Shown here piece after piece: positions 1 through 8,493 of a stretch of DNA of 64,000 nucleotides (position 1 is the first letter of the stretch; each line of letters starts with the position of its first letter). Source of the DNA: Curtobacterium flaccumfaciens (lineage in GTDB: Bacteria; Actinomycetota; Actinomycetes; Actinomycetales; Microbacteriaceae). The position numbers and the translations under genes were made by a program. The stretch covers positions 310,001 to 374,000 of the forward strand of contig NZ_SNVW01000001.1 in the NCBI RefSeq assembly GCF_004361695.1. The letters run 5' to 3'. The notes beneath the pieces were generated by a model. The model ran no database searches. It saw nothing but the letters and a program-made list of their open reading frames with translations, and was not told the origin of the DNA.

Positions 1-979
1 GCGCACCGGACTGCTGCGCGCGGACCGCGACCTCGGCGACGACGGACGCCGTGTAGCCGTCCCAGGCACTCGGGCCGTCGATCCCGCCCTGCTTCGCCGC
101 GTCGACCCAGCGCTGGACCTCTTCGTCGTAGGCGGCGCCGAAGCGCTCCACGAACGACGGCGTGACGCCCTGACCGGAAACGCCCTGCGACACGAGGGTG
201 AGCGACGTCTCGCGGCCGATGTAGGCGACGCCCGACTCGAACACGGCGTCGGTCGTGACCTGGTACCCGAACTGGGCGTTCACGTTGATCTCGACGATCG
301 CCATGGTGCCGGACTCGGTGGTGAACAGCACGAACTGGGGCTCGGGCAGGTCGGCGGGCGCCAGCGAGTTCCTGCGCGGCTTCTTGACCTCGACGCTCGT
401 GATCGCCTCGCCCGTGATGAACGGGATGATGTCGATCTCGTGGATCACCGAGTCGTGGATGAGCATCGACTCGCTGAAGTTCGGCGGGGTGGTCGGGTTC
501 CGGTGCGCGTGGTGCAGCGCGAGCAGGGCGCCGTTCGACCCGGACTCGCGGAGGGCGCGGAGCTCCTGGTAGCCCTTGTCGAACCGGCGCATGAACCCGA
601 CTTGGATCTTCGGACGGTCGGACTTCGACTGTTCGAGCTCGACGATGCGCAGCGAGTCCTCGGCGGAGGTCGTCAGCGGCTTCTCGCACAGGACGGCGAG
701 TCCGCGCTCGATCGCCGGCACGAGCACCGGCTCGTGCAGGAACCCCGGCGTCGCGACGATGACCGCGTCGATCGGGGTGCGCTCGAGCGCCTCCTCGAAC
801 GACGCGGCGGTGATCGCACCGGGCGCCTTCTCGGCAGCGGCCGTGGCGCGCCCGGTGTCGGGGTCGACGATCGCGACGACGTCGGCGCCGGCGATGGTCG
901 ACGTGATGCGACGGATGTGGTCGCTGCCCATCGCGCCCGCGCCGACGACGGCGACGCGGAGGTTGTCAGTGGTGCTCAT
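1..979 (-). CDS. iolG: Inositol 2-dehydrogenase-like Gfo/Idh/MocA oxidoreductase (3' end cut)
   Basis: NAD(P)-dependent dehydrogenase of the Gfo/Idh/MocA family, last gene of the inositol operon, expected to oxidise myo-inositol to scyllo-inosose (2-keto-myo-inositol). Reading down from the ATG at 977-979, the N-terminus carries a Rossmann nucleotide motif (VVGAGAMG, about residues 11-18). The frame stays open to position 2 with no stop, so the C-terminus runs past the left edge. The 326 codons present are near the usual family length of about 335, so only a few residues are missing. It lies 43 bp downstream of the IolE-like gene on the same strand. The substrate is inferred from the operon, since the family also contains dehydrogenases of many other sugars. 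Confidence 0.85.
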   Translation of the reverse strand, partial: MSTTDNLRVAVVGAGAMGSDHIRRITSTIAGADVVAIVDPDTGRATAAAEKAPGAITAASFEEALERTPIDAVIVATPGFLHEPVLVPAIERGLAVLCEKPLTTSAEDSLRIVELEQSKSDRPKIQVGFMRRFDKGYQELRALRESGSNGALLALHHAHRNPTTPPNFSESMLIHDSVIHEIDIIPFITGEAITSVEVKKPRRNSLAPADLPEPQFVLFTTESGTMAIVEINVNAQFGYQVTTDAVFESGVAYIGRETSLTLVSQGVSGQGVTPSFVERFGAAYDEEVQRWVDAAKQGGIDGPSAWDGYTASVVAEVAVRAQQSGA

Positions 980-1022
980 GGTGGCTCTCCTGTGGTGGGT
1001 GACGCTGCGGACGCGGGCTGCG

Positions 1023-1976
1023 TCAGGACGCGCGGGCGGCGGACGTGGAACCGAAGATGTGCTGGAACGTGCGCTCGGCGATCGGGCCGGGAGCGTCGAC
1101 CGAGCAGCCGTACATGTCCTGCTCGACGATGCCGAACACGTCCGGGTTGATCGCGGCGACGGCCTCGATGATCGGGGCAAGCGCGGGCGTGCCGTGCGGC
1201 GGCTCGGTCATGATGCCCTGCGAGACGGCGGTGGCGAACGGCACGTCGTTCTTCAGGACGTCGAACAGCAGGTCGGTGTCGACCTGCTTGAGGTGCAGGT
1301 AGCCGATCCGCTCCGGGTGCTCGGCGATGAGCTTGAGGTTGTCGCCGCCGTAGTACGCGAAGTGTCCGGTGTCGAGGCAGAGGTTCGTGTACTCGGGGTT
1401 CGTGACCTCGAGGAAGCGCACGGTCTCCTTGTACGTGCCGACGTGGCTGTCGGCGTGCGTGTGGAACTGCTGGTGGACGCCGAACTCCTCGAGCAGCGCC
1501 TTGCCGAGCTGGTCGTGCCCCTTGCCGAGGCGCCCCCACTGCTCGTCCGTCAGCGTGCGGGACTCGAGGACCTCTTCAGTGGCGTCCGAGCGCCAGAGGT
1601 CGGGGATCGTGACCAGGTGCTCGGCGCCGAGCTTCGCGGCGAGGCCCGCCACGGCGACCGCCTGGTCCCACGCACGCTGGAACTGGTCCTCACCCTTGTG
1701 GAACCCGGTGAAGACCGTGCCGGCGGACAGCTTGAGCCCACGGGAGTCGAGCTCGTCCGACAGCTGTGCGGGGTCGGTCGGCAGGTACCCGTAGGGGCCG
1801 AGCTCGATCCACTCGTACCCGGCGGCGGACGCCTCGTCGAGGAAGCGCTGCCACGGGACCTGCTTCGGGTCGTCGGGGAACCAGACGCCCCACGAGTCCG
1901 GTGCGGTGCCGATGCGGATCGAGGCCGGTGCCGCGTCGGTGGACGGGCTGCCGGTGGGGGTGGCGGTGTCGGTCAT
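1023..1976 (-). CDS. Sugar phosphate isomerase/epimerase, IolE-like (inosose dehydratase role)
   Basis: TIM-barrel protein of the xylose-isomerase-like superfamily (AP endonuclease 2 fold), 317 aa. The N-terminal motif GTAPDSWGVW (about residues 23-32) and the metal-binding segments QFHTHADSH and CLDTGHFAYYGGD are visible. Every other step of inositol breakdown to deoxy-ketogluconate phosphate is covered by neighbouring genes except 2-keto-myo-inositol dehydration (IolE), so this protein most likely does that step; an IolI/IolH-type isomerase role is the alternative. It lies 54 bp after iolD and 43 bp before the iolG-like gene on the same strand. The fold is clear; the exact reaction is inference from context. 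Confidence 0.8.
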   Translation of the reverse strand: MTDTATPTGSPSTDAAPASIRIGTAPDSWGVWFPDDPKQVPWQRFLDEASAAGYEWIELGPYGYLPTDPAQLSDELDSRGLKLSAGTVFTGFHKGEDQFQRAWDQAVAVAGLAAKLGAEHLVTIPDLWRSDATEEVLESRTLTDEQWGRLGKGHDQLGKALLEEFGVHQQFHTHADSHVGTYKETVRFLEVTNPEYTNLCLDTGHFAYYGGDNLKLIAEHPERIGYLHLKQVDTDLLFDVLKNDVPFATAVSQGIMTEPPHGTPALAPIIEAVAAINPDVFGIVEQDMYGCSVDAPGPIAERTFQHIFGSTSAARAS

Positions 1977-2030
1977 GACGTCGCTGTCGCTTTCTGGGGC
2001 GCGGCCCCGGTGTGGTGGTGGGGAGGGTGC

Positions 2031-3938
2031 TCAACCGAGCAGGGGCCGCTGCGCCGCGACCTGCTGCTCGTACTCGGCGCGGGCGGCCCGCGTGCTCTCG
2101 AGCGTGGAGGTCTGCGCGACCGGCACGTCCCACCAGCCGTCGCCCTCCGGGGCGTAGACGAGCGGGTCCGAGTTGATGTGCACGAGGGTGGTGTGGTCGT
2201 TCGCCTTCGCCTGGCGCACCGCGGCCTTGAGGTCCTCGATGCTGTCGGGCCCGGGCTGCACCTCGATCACGTCGACGCCGTACGAGCGGGCGTTCGCCGC
2301 CAGGTCGACGGGCAGCGGGTCGCCGTTGTCGAACGACTGCGTCTCGTCGAGGTAGCGGTACCGGGTGCCGTAGCGCTCCGACCCGACGGTCTCGGACAGG
2401 TGCCCGATCGACGCGTACCCGTGGTTCTGGATGAGCACGACGATGATCTTGATGCCCTCGGCCACCGCGGTCACGAGCTCGGTGTGGAGCATCAGGTAGG
2501 AGCCGTCGCCGACCATGACGATGGCGTCGCGGTCCGGGGCACCCCGGCGCACGCCGATGCCGCCGGCGATCTCGTAGCCCATGCACGAGAAGGCGTACTC
2601 GACGTGGTACCCGAGCTCGTCGCGCACCCGCCAGAGCTTGTGCAGGTCGCCGGGCAGTGAGCCGGCCGCCTGGATGACGACGTCGCGCGGGTCGGAGACC
2701 GACTGCACGGCGCCGATGATCTCCGGCTGGCCCGGCAGCGCGTTGCCCGTCGGCGCGAACGCGCCGTCGACCGCCGCGTCCCACGTCGCCTTCAGCGAGG
2801 CGATCTCGTCAGCGTAGGAGGGGCCCACGACGTACGCCGTGTCGGCGGCGAGCGCCGCGCGCAACGCGACCAGTGCCTCCCGGGCGTCCGCGACGAGCGG
2901 CAGCTGCGTGCCGTGCTTGTACGCGTCGAACGGCGCGACGTTGACGTTCACGAACGTGACGTCGGGGTTCTGGAACGCGGTGCGCGACGCCGTCGTGAAG
3001 TCGCTGTACCGGGTGCCGATGCCGATCACGACGTCGGCCTGCGCCGCGATCGCGTTCGCCGCGGCGGTGCCCGTGGCACCGATGCCGCCGAGGTACTGCG
3101 GGTGGTCCCAGACGAGCGAGCCGCCACCGGCCTGCGAGGTGCCGACCGGGATCCCGGTGGCCTCGACGAAGGCGCGGAGCTCGTCGGCGGCGTCGGAGTA
3201 GAGGACCCCGCCGCCAGCGACGATCACCGGACGCTCGCCGGCGCGGATCGCGGCCACGGCACGCGCGAGCGGACCGTGCTCGGGCAGCGGACGACGGATG
3301 TGCCACTCGCGGGGCTGCAGGAAGGCGACGGGCACCTCGAGCTCCTCGGCCTGCACGTCCTCGGGCAGCGCGATCGTGACCGCACCCGTCTCGGCCGGGT
3401 CCGTGAGCACGCGCATCGCGGCGAGCGCGATGGAGAACAGCTGCTCGGGCCGCTCGACACGGTCGAAGAACCGGGACAGCGGACGGAACGCGTCGGTCAC
3501 CTGCAGCGAGGTGTCGTGCGGCATCTCGATCTGCTGCAGCACCGGGTCGGTCGTGCGCGTGGCGAAGGTGTCGGACGGCAGCAGGAGCGCAGGCAGCCGG
3601 TTCGTCGTCGCCAGGGCGGCACCGGTGAGCATGTTCGCAGCGCCCGGGCCGACCGACGCCGTCGCCGCGTACGTGGCACGGCGGCGGTGCATCCGGGCGA
3701 AGCCGACGGCCTCGTGCACCATCGCCTGCTCGTTGCGCGCCTGGTGGTACGGCAGCAGGCCCGGCTGCTCGACGTGGAGCTGCTTGATGGCCTGACCGAG
3801 ACCGGCGACGTTGCCGTGCCCGAAGATCCCGAAGATCCCCGGGATCGTGCGCTCACGGACGTCGCCGTCGACGGTCCACTGGTTCGCCAGGAACTCGACG
3901 AGTGCCTGGCCGACGGTCATCCGGCGGGTCTCGCTCAT
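2031..3938 (-). CDS. iolD: 3D-(3,5/4)-trihydroxycyclohexane-1,2-dione acylhydrolase IolD
   Basis: Thiamine-diphosphate enzyme that hydrolytically opens the inositol ring (trihydroxycyclohexanedione to 5-deoxy-glucuronate). At 635 aa it has the normal IolD length. The catalytic Glu region (NEQAMVHEAVGF, about residues 69-80) starts the N-terminal TPP domain. The C-terminal TPP/Mg motif begins VGDGSYLMLH and ends with the Asn of QNHGYASIG. Its ATG overlaps the iolB stop by 4 bp (ATGA), so the two are probably translationally coupled. The family assignment is firm because the iol neighbours exclude acetolactate synthase-like paralogues. Confidence 0.95.
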   Translation of the reverse strand: MSETRRMTVGQALVEFLANQWTVDGDVRERTIPGIFGIFGHGNVAGLGQAIKQLHVEQPGLLPYHQARNEQAMVHEAVGFARMHRRRATYAATASVGPGAANMLTGAALATTNRLPALLLPSDTFATRTTDPVLQQIEMPHDTSLQVTDAFRPLSRFFDRVERPEQLFSIALAAMRVLTDPAETGAVTIALPEDVQAEELEVPVAFLQPREWHIRRPLPEHGPLARAVAAIRAGERPVIVAGGGVLYSDAADELRAFVEATGIPVGTSQAGGGSLVWDHPQYLGGIGATGTAAANAIAAQADVVIGIGTRYSDFTTASRTAFQNPDVTFVNVNVAPFDAYKHGTQLPLVADAREALVALRAALAADTAYVVGPSYADEIASLKATWDAAVDGAFAPTGNALPGQPEIIGAVQSVSDPRDVVIQAAGSLPGDLHKLWRVRDELGYHVEYAFSCMGYEIAGGIGVRRGAPDRDAIVMVGDGSYLMLHTELVTAVAEGIKIIVVLIQNHGYASIGHLSETVGSERYGTRYRYLDETQSFDNGDPLPVDLAANARSYGVDVIEVQPGPDSIEDLKAAVRQAKANDHTTLVHINSDPLVYAPEGDGWWDVPVAQTSTLESTRAARAEYEQQVAAQRPLLG

Positions 3939-4846
3939 CGGGAGGACTCCTTCTCGTAGGGCAGCCGTGGGTCGATCGGTTCCGATGCCCAGGCCTGACG
4001 GACCCAGCCGTGGGCGGGGTCGTCGGTGATGTTCCAGACGCGTTCCGGGTCGGGCCCGGCCATCACGTTGAGGTAGTACATGTCGTAGCCCGGTGCCGCG
4101 ACGGCGGGACCGTGCCAGCCGTACGGCACGAGGGCGACGTCGCCGGTCCGCACCTGGCGGAACTCGTCGATCGCCCGATCGTCCGAGGCGTAAGTGCGGT
4201 GGAGCGCGAACGGGTCAGCGGCGTCGGGAGCGATCCCGTCGAGCCCGCGGGAGACCGCTGCCTCGTAGTAGTAGATCTCCTCGAGGTTCGACTCCGCACC
4301 GGGCACGTTCGTGTCGTGCTTGTGCGGCGGGTACGACGACCAGTTGCCGGCCGGCGTGATCACCTCGCACACGATGAACTTGACGGCGTCGAGTGCCGCC
4401 GGGGTGCCGAAGTTGTGCACCTGGCGGCTCGACTGCCCGGCGCCGCGGAGCTCCACGGGGACGTCCCGCCGGGCCACGTGGGTGGTCGGCTTGACGGTGT
4501 CCGTGGGCGCTTCGGCGACGGCGAACCGACCGGCACCGGTGATCGTCGCCGCGGTGCCCGAGCCGAGGTACAGCACGTCGGTCGGTCCGTCGAAGACGCT
4601 CGCGCGCCCCTCCAGGTCCTGCTCGCCGTCACCGGCGGCGCCCTGGTAGGCGACGTGGAACGACCCTGCCAGCGGCACGACGATGCGCTCCACGGCGTCG
4701 GCCCGGAGGCGCAGCTCGCCCCCGTCGGTCAGGCTGCCGGTCCGGAGACCGGTGTGCGCCCACCCCTCGATGCGTCCGTCCACCACGTCGGTCCAGCCCG
4801 CCTCGGGGCGCGAGCCGGCCGGGATGAACCAGTTGCCGTTCGTCAT
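3935..4846 (-). CDS. iolB: 5-deoxy-glucuronate isomerase IolB
   Basis: Bicupin isomerase converting 5-deoxy-D-glucuronate to 2-deoxy-5-keto-D-gluconate, 303 aa as usual for IolB. Recognisable blocks are the second-cupin metal-binding segment YPPHKHD, the EEIYYYEAAVSRGLDG stretch and the C-terminal YYLNVMAGPDPERVWN. The ATG at 4846 lies 7 bp after the iolA stop, and its own stop overlaps the iolD start. It works between IolD and IolC in the cytoplasm. Confidence 0.95.
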   Translation of the reverse strand: MTNGNWFIPAGSRPEAGWTDVVDGRIEGWAHTGLRTGSLTDGGELRLRADAVERIVVPLAGSFHVAYQGAAGDGEQDLEGRASVFDGPTDVLYLGSGTAATITGAGRFAVAEAPTDTVKPTTHVARRDVPVELRGAGQSSRQVHNFGTPAALDAVKFIVCEVITPAGNWSSYPPHKHDTNVPGAESNLEEIYYYEAAVSRGLDGIAPDAADPFALHRTYASDDRAIDEFRQVRTGDVALVPYGWHGPAVAAPGYDMYYLNVMAGPDPERVWNITDDPAHGWVRQAWASEPIDPRLPYEKESSR

Positions 4847-4853
4847 GCCCGGG

Positions 4854-6365
4854 TCAGCCGTTCGACGGGAAGCCGAGGTTGATGCCGCCGTGCGAGGGGT
4901 CCAGCCAGCGGCTCGTGATCGCCTTCTGGCGTGTGAAGAAGCTCACGCCGTCGGCGCCGTACGCCTTGTGGTCGCCGAACAGCGAGTTCTTCCAGCCGCC
5001 GAACGAGTAGTACGCGACCGGCACCGGGATCGGCACGTTGATGCCGATCATGCCGACCTGGACGTCCCGCTGGAAGCGGCGGGCGGCGCCGCCGTCGTTG
5101 GTGAAGATGGCGGTGCCGTTGCCGTACGCGCCGGAGTTGATGAGTTCGAGGCCCTCTTCGTAGGTGGCGACGCGGACGACGCTCAGCACCGGGCCGAAGA
5201 TCTCCTCGGTGTAGACGCGGCTCGTGGTGGGGACCTGGTCGATGAGGGTCGGGCCCAGCCAGAAGCCGTTCTCGTCGCCGTCGGGACGGACGGTGCGACC
5301 GTCCACCACGACGACCGCACCGTCCTGCTCTGCGACCTCGATGTACGAGGCGACCTTGTCACGGTGCTGCTTCGTGACGAGCGGCCCCATGTCGCACCCG
5401 CGACGGCCGTCGCCGATGCGCAGGGTCGCCGCGCGCTCCGTGATCTTCTGGATGAGCTCGTCGGCGACCGGCTCGACCGCGACGACGACCGAGATCGCCA
5501 TGCAGCGCTCGCCGGCGGACCCGAAGCCCGCGTTGATCGCGTTGTCGGCCACCAGGTCGAGGTCGGCGTCCGGCAGGACGAGCATGTGGTTCTTCGCACC
5601 ACCGAGGGCCTGCACGCGCTTGCCGTGCTTCGTGCCGGTCTCGTAGACGTACTGCGCGATCGGGGTGGAGCCGACGAACGAGATCGACTCGACGTCGGGG
5701 CTCGTGAGCAGCCCGTCGACGGCCGCCTTGTCGCCGTTCAGGACGGTGAAGACGCCGTCGGGCAGCCCGGCCTCCTTGAACTTCTCGGCGAGCCAGATGG
5801 CTGCCGACGGGTCCTTCTCGCTCGGCTTCAGCACGACGGTGTTGCCGGCGGCGATGGCGATCGGCAGGAACCAGAGCGGCACCATGGCCGGGAAGTTGAA
5901 GGGGCTGATGATGCCGACGACACCGAGCGGCTGCCGGATCGAGTAGACGTCGATGCCGGTCGAGACCTGGTCGGAGAACTCGCCCTTCATGAGGCTCGGG
6001 ATGTTCGTCGCGAGCTCGACGACCTCTTGCCCGCGGGCGATCTCGCCCAGCGCGTCGTCGATGACCTTGCCGTGCTCCGACGTGATGATCTCGGCGAGCT
6101 CCGCCTTGTCGCGGTTCAGGACCTCGCGGAAGGCGAAGAGGATCTGCTGGCGCTTGGCGAGCGACAGGTTCGACCACGCCGGGAACGCTGCCTTGGCACT
6201 CGCGATCGCGGCCTGGATCTCGTCCTCGTTCGCGAGGGCGACCTGCTTCGTCGCGACGCCGAGCGCCGGGTCGTACACGGGCGCCGTGTTGCCCGACGTC
6301 GAGTCGACGCGAGCGCCGTCGATCCAGTGGCCGATCGTGGTGAGGGCGGTGTCCGAGAGTGTCAT
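4854..6365 (-). CDS. mmsA: CoA-acylating (methyl)malonate-semialdehyde dehydrogenase IolA/MmsA
   Basis: Aldehyde dehydrogenase that turns malonate semialdehyde into acetyl-CoA and CO2 as the last inositol step (and methylmalonate semialdehyde into propionyl-CoA), using NAD and CoA. I place the start at ATG 6363-6365 (MTLSDTALTTIGHW), giving 503 aa, the usual length. The reading frame is open further upstream, but this ATG overlaps the stop of the aldolase gene by 4 bp (ATGA), the arrangement used across this operon. The catalytic Cys sits in FGSAGERCMAIS (about residue 285), with the MmsA-typical QALGGAKNH before it. Confidence 0.93.
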   Translation of the reverse strand: MTLSDTALTTIGHWIDGARVDSTSGNTAPVYDPALGVATKQVALANEDEIQAAIASAKAAFPAWSNLSLAKRQQILFAFREVLNRDKAELAEIITSEHGKVIDDALGEIARGQEVVELATNIPSLMKGEFSDQVSTGIDVYSIRQPLGVVGIISPFNFPAMVPLWFLPIAIAAGNTVVLKPSEKDPSAAIWLAEKFKEAGLPDGVFTVLNGDKAAVDGLLTSPDVESISFVGSTPIAQYVYETGTKHGKRVQALGGAKNHMLVLPDADLDLVADNAINAGFGSAGERCMAISVVVAVEPVADELIQKITERAATLRIGDGRRGCDMGPLVTKQHRDKVASYIEVAEQDGAVVVVDGRTVRPDGDENGFWLGPTLIDQVPTTSRVYTEEIFGPVLSVVRVATYEEGLELINSGAYGNGTAIFTNDGGAARRFQRDVQVGMIGINVPIPVPVAYYSFGGWKNSLFGDHKAYGADGVSFFTRQKAITSRWLDPSHGGINLGFPSNG

Positions 6366-7351
6366 GCGTTGCTTCCTTCCGAGACGTGCTGGTCCATCGT
6401 CGCGGAACCGTCGAGGTCCGTGGCGCTGTGGTTCGATGCTGTGGAGAACCGGCCGCTGGGGGCACCGGTGTGGACGAGTCCGGCGGCGACGTCCACCGCC
6501 GTGGCGACGTCCCCGTCCGCCGGGTAGAGCAGGGTGCGGCCGACGACGAGTCCCCGGACGCCGGGGAGCGCGAGTGCGTCGGCCCACTTGGCGTAGGTCT
6601 CGAGCGGGTTGCTCGACGGGTCGCCGCCGAGCAGCAGGGTCGGCAGCGTCGTCGCCGCCATCACCCGCTCCATGTCGTCGACCACGGGGATCTTCAGCCA
6701 GCTGTACGCGCTCGACTCCCCCAGGCCGGCGGCGATCGCCATCGACGTGATGACGGCGTCCGCGCTGAGGTCGTTCACGACGCGGCCGTCACGCCACTCG
6801 GACATGAACGGCTCGAGCATGATCGGCAGCTCGAGCGCGGCGGCCTCGCTGACCGCCTTCGCCGTGGCCTCGAGCGTGGGAGCGGTGCCGGCGTCGGCGA
6901 GGGCGACCCGGACGAGCAGCTTGGCGAAGTCGAGCCCCGCGCCCTTGATGGCCGAGGCCGAGTAGGCCGTGTACCGGTCGTCCATCTCGAACGTCGCGCC
7001 GCGCAGCCCACCGCGGTTCATCGAGCCGACCACGACCTTGTCGTCGAGGGCGCCGAGGAGCGCGAGGTCCTCGAGGATGTCCGGGGTCCCGAGGACACCG
7101 TCGACACCGGGACGACCGAGCGCGGTGACGAGCCGCTCGAGCAGGTCGTAGCGGTCGGCCATCGCGGACTCGTCGTCCCGCACGGCCAGGGCCCCGCGGG
7201 CCGGGTGGTCGGCCGCGACGATGAAGAGCTTGCCGTCGTCGGCGAGCAGCTCGCGCTTGCGGCGGGCGTCGAGCGTCCGCTTCACGAGACCGGGCTGGCT
7301 CGCGCGGACGTCCCGGAGGCGCTGGAAGTCAGCGGGGCTGAGCTCAGGCAT
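6362..7351 (-). CDS. Cgl0158-family (beta/alpha)8 aldolase-like protein
   Basis: A 329-aa TIM-barrel protein resembling the Cgl0158 / LacD-DeoC-like group found in actinobacterial inositol clusters. No IolJ (deoxy-ketogluconate phosphate aldolase) gene is visible, so this one probably cleaves the IolC product into malonate semialdehyde and dihydroxyacetone phosphate. The start at ATG 7349-7351 (MPELSPADFQRL) overlaps the iolC stop by 8 bp and replaces a longer open frame whose N-terminus is Arg/Pro-rich shadow sequence. The segments FIVAADHPARG and VVGSMNRGGLRG fit the family. The function is inferred from context and family. Confidence 0.85.
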   Translation of the reverse strand: MPELSPADFQRLRDVRASQPGLVKRTLDARRKRELLADDGKLFIVAADHPARGALAVRDDESAMADRYDLLERLVTALGRPGVDGVLGTPDILEDLALLGALDDKVVVGSMNRGGLRGATFEMDDRYTAYSASAIKGAGLDFAKLLVRVALADAGTAPTLEATAKAVSEAAALELPIMLEPFMSEWRDGRVVNDLSADAVITSMAIAAGLGESSAYSWLKIPVVDDMERVMAATTLPTLLLGGDPSSNPLETYAKWADALALPGVRGLVVGRTLLYPADGDVATAVDVAAGLVHTGAPSGRFSTASNHSATDLDGSATMDQHVSEGSNA

Positions 7352-8360
7352 GGGTCTTCTCCTCGGCGCTCGTGTGGTTCGTGCCCTCGGCCGGGTTGTC
7401 GGCGATGAAGGCGTCGATCTCGTCACTGGTCGGCATCGCGGTCGAGCACTCGAACCGCGTGGCCACGATGGCGCCGGCGGCGTTCGCGAAGGCGAGGATC
7501 CGCTCGAGGTCCCAGCCCTGCAGCAGTCCGTGGGTGAGTGCCCCGCCGAACCCGTCGCCCGAGCCGAGCCCGTTCACGACGTCGATGTGGTGCGGCCGGA
7601 ACTCGACGAACGCGTCGCGGGTCTTCGCCAGCACGCCCTTCGGCCCCTGCTTCACGACGGCGATCTCGACGCCGCGCTCGAGCAGGGCGTCGGCCGCTCG
7701 CACCGGATCGGTCTCGCCGACGGCGACCTCGCACTCCTCGCGGTTCCCGACCGCGACGGTGGCGTGCTCGAGGGCGACGGCGACCTCGCGGGTGGCGGCT
7801 TCCGGTGACGACCAGAACATCGACCGGTAGTCCAGGTCGAGCACGGTGTGCTGCTTCGTGGAGTTCTGCGCGGCGCTCCGGGCCTCGTACGCGACGTGGT
7901 GGGCCTGCCGGCTCGGCTCTTCGCTGAGCCCGGTCACCGTCGTCCAGAAGACCTTCGCCCGCTCGATCTCGTGCAGCGGCAGGGACTTCGCCGTGATCAT
8001 CAGGTCCGGCGCCTTCGGGGCCCGGTAGAAGTACAGCGGGAAGTCGTCCGGCGGGAAGATCTCGCAGAACGCGACGGGGGTGTTGAGCCCGTCGACCGTG
8101 GCGACGAACTCGTTCGCGACGCCGAACTCCGGCAGGGTGCGGGCGATGTAGCGACCGAAGGGGTCGTTGCCCGTACGGGTGATGACGGCGGCGTCCGCTC
8201 CGTGGCGGGCCGCGGCGATCGCGACGTTCGTGGCGCTGCCGCCGACGGACTTCGAGAAGGTCGACACGTCCTCGAGCGGGCCCGTCTGCTGGGGGTAGAT
8301 GTCGACGCTCACGCGACCCATGGTGATCACGTCGTAGGCGTGGGGAGCTCGGTTCGTCAT
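7344..8360 (-). CDS. iolC: 5-dehydro-2-deoxygluconokinase IolC
   Basis: PfkB-type sugar kinase that phosphorylates 2-deoxy-5-keto-D-gluconate. It is 338 aa long with the PfkB N-terminal substrate motif (KSVGGSATNVAIAAARHG, about residues 38-55) and the C-terminal anion-hole/catalytic Asp motif GLGSGDGFGGALTHGLL. It is the first gene of the operon; a promoter-like pair lies about 50 bp upstream. The stop overlaps the next start, so the seven genes from here leftwards probably share one mRNA. Confidence 0.94.
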   Translation of the reverse strand: MTNRAPHAYDVITMGRVSVDIYPQQTGPLEDVSTFSKSVGGSATNVAIAAARHGADAAVITRTGNDPFGRYIARTLPEFGVANEFVATVDGLNTPVAFCEIFPPDDFPLYFYRAPKAPDLMITAKSLPLHEIERAKVFWTTVTGLSEEPSRQAHHVAYEARSAAQNSTKQHTVLDLDYRSMFWSSPEAATREVAVALEHATVAVGNREECEVAVGETDPVRAADALLERGVEIAVVKQGPKGVLAKTRDAFVEFRPHHIDVVNGLGSGDGFGGALTHGLLQGWDLERILAFANAAGAIVATRFECSTAMPTSDEIDAFIADNPAEGTNHTSAEEKTHA

Positions 8361-8406
8361 GCGACGTGGTGGACCTTCCGTGCGGCTTCATCGGCGGACG
8401 ATCACG

Positions 8407-8440
8407 ACTGTACACCTTGTTTGCCCTAATGTCATGACAT
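8407..8440 (-). promoter_or_regulatory. Candidate iol operon promoter with palindromic operator
   Basis: On the minus strand ATGACA (8435-8430), a 17-nt spacer and TACAGT (8412-8407) form a plausible sigma-70-type promoter whose transcript would begin about 40 nt before iolC. A perfect 12-bp palindrome ATGTCATGACAT (8429-8440) lies on the -35 box, where a repressor such as a LacI- or GntR-type inositol regulator could sit. No regulator gene is present nearby. Confidence 0.5.
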
Positions 8441-8450
8441 GGATCGACCA

Positions 8451-8467
8451 GGCCTGGAGGCGCGGTG
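8451..8467 (+). repeat. Half copy of the GGAGGCGCGG palindromic element
   Basis: The core GGCCTGGAGGCGCGGTG occurs 27 bp before the rmuC start without its mirror arm. It belongs to the family seen complete at 26795, 29171 and 39265. Confidence 0.6.
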
Positions 8468-8493
8468 TCGGTGGGTCCTGCCAAGGTCACGAC

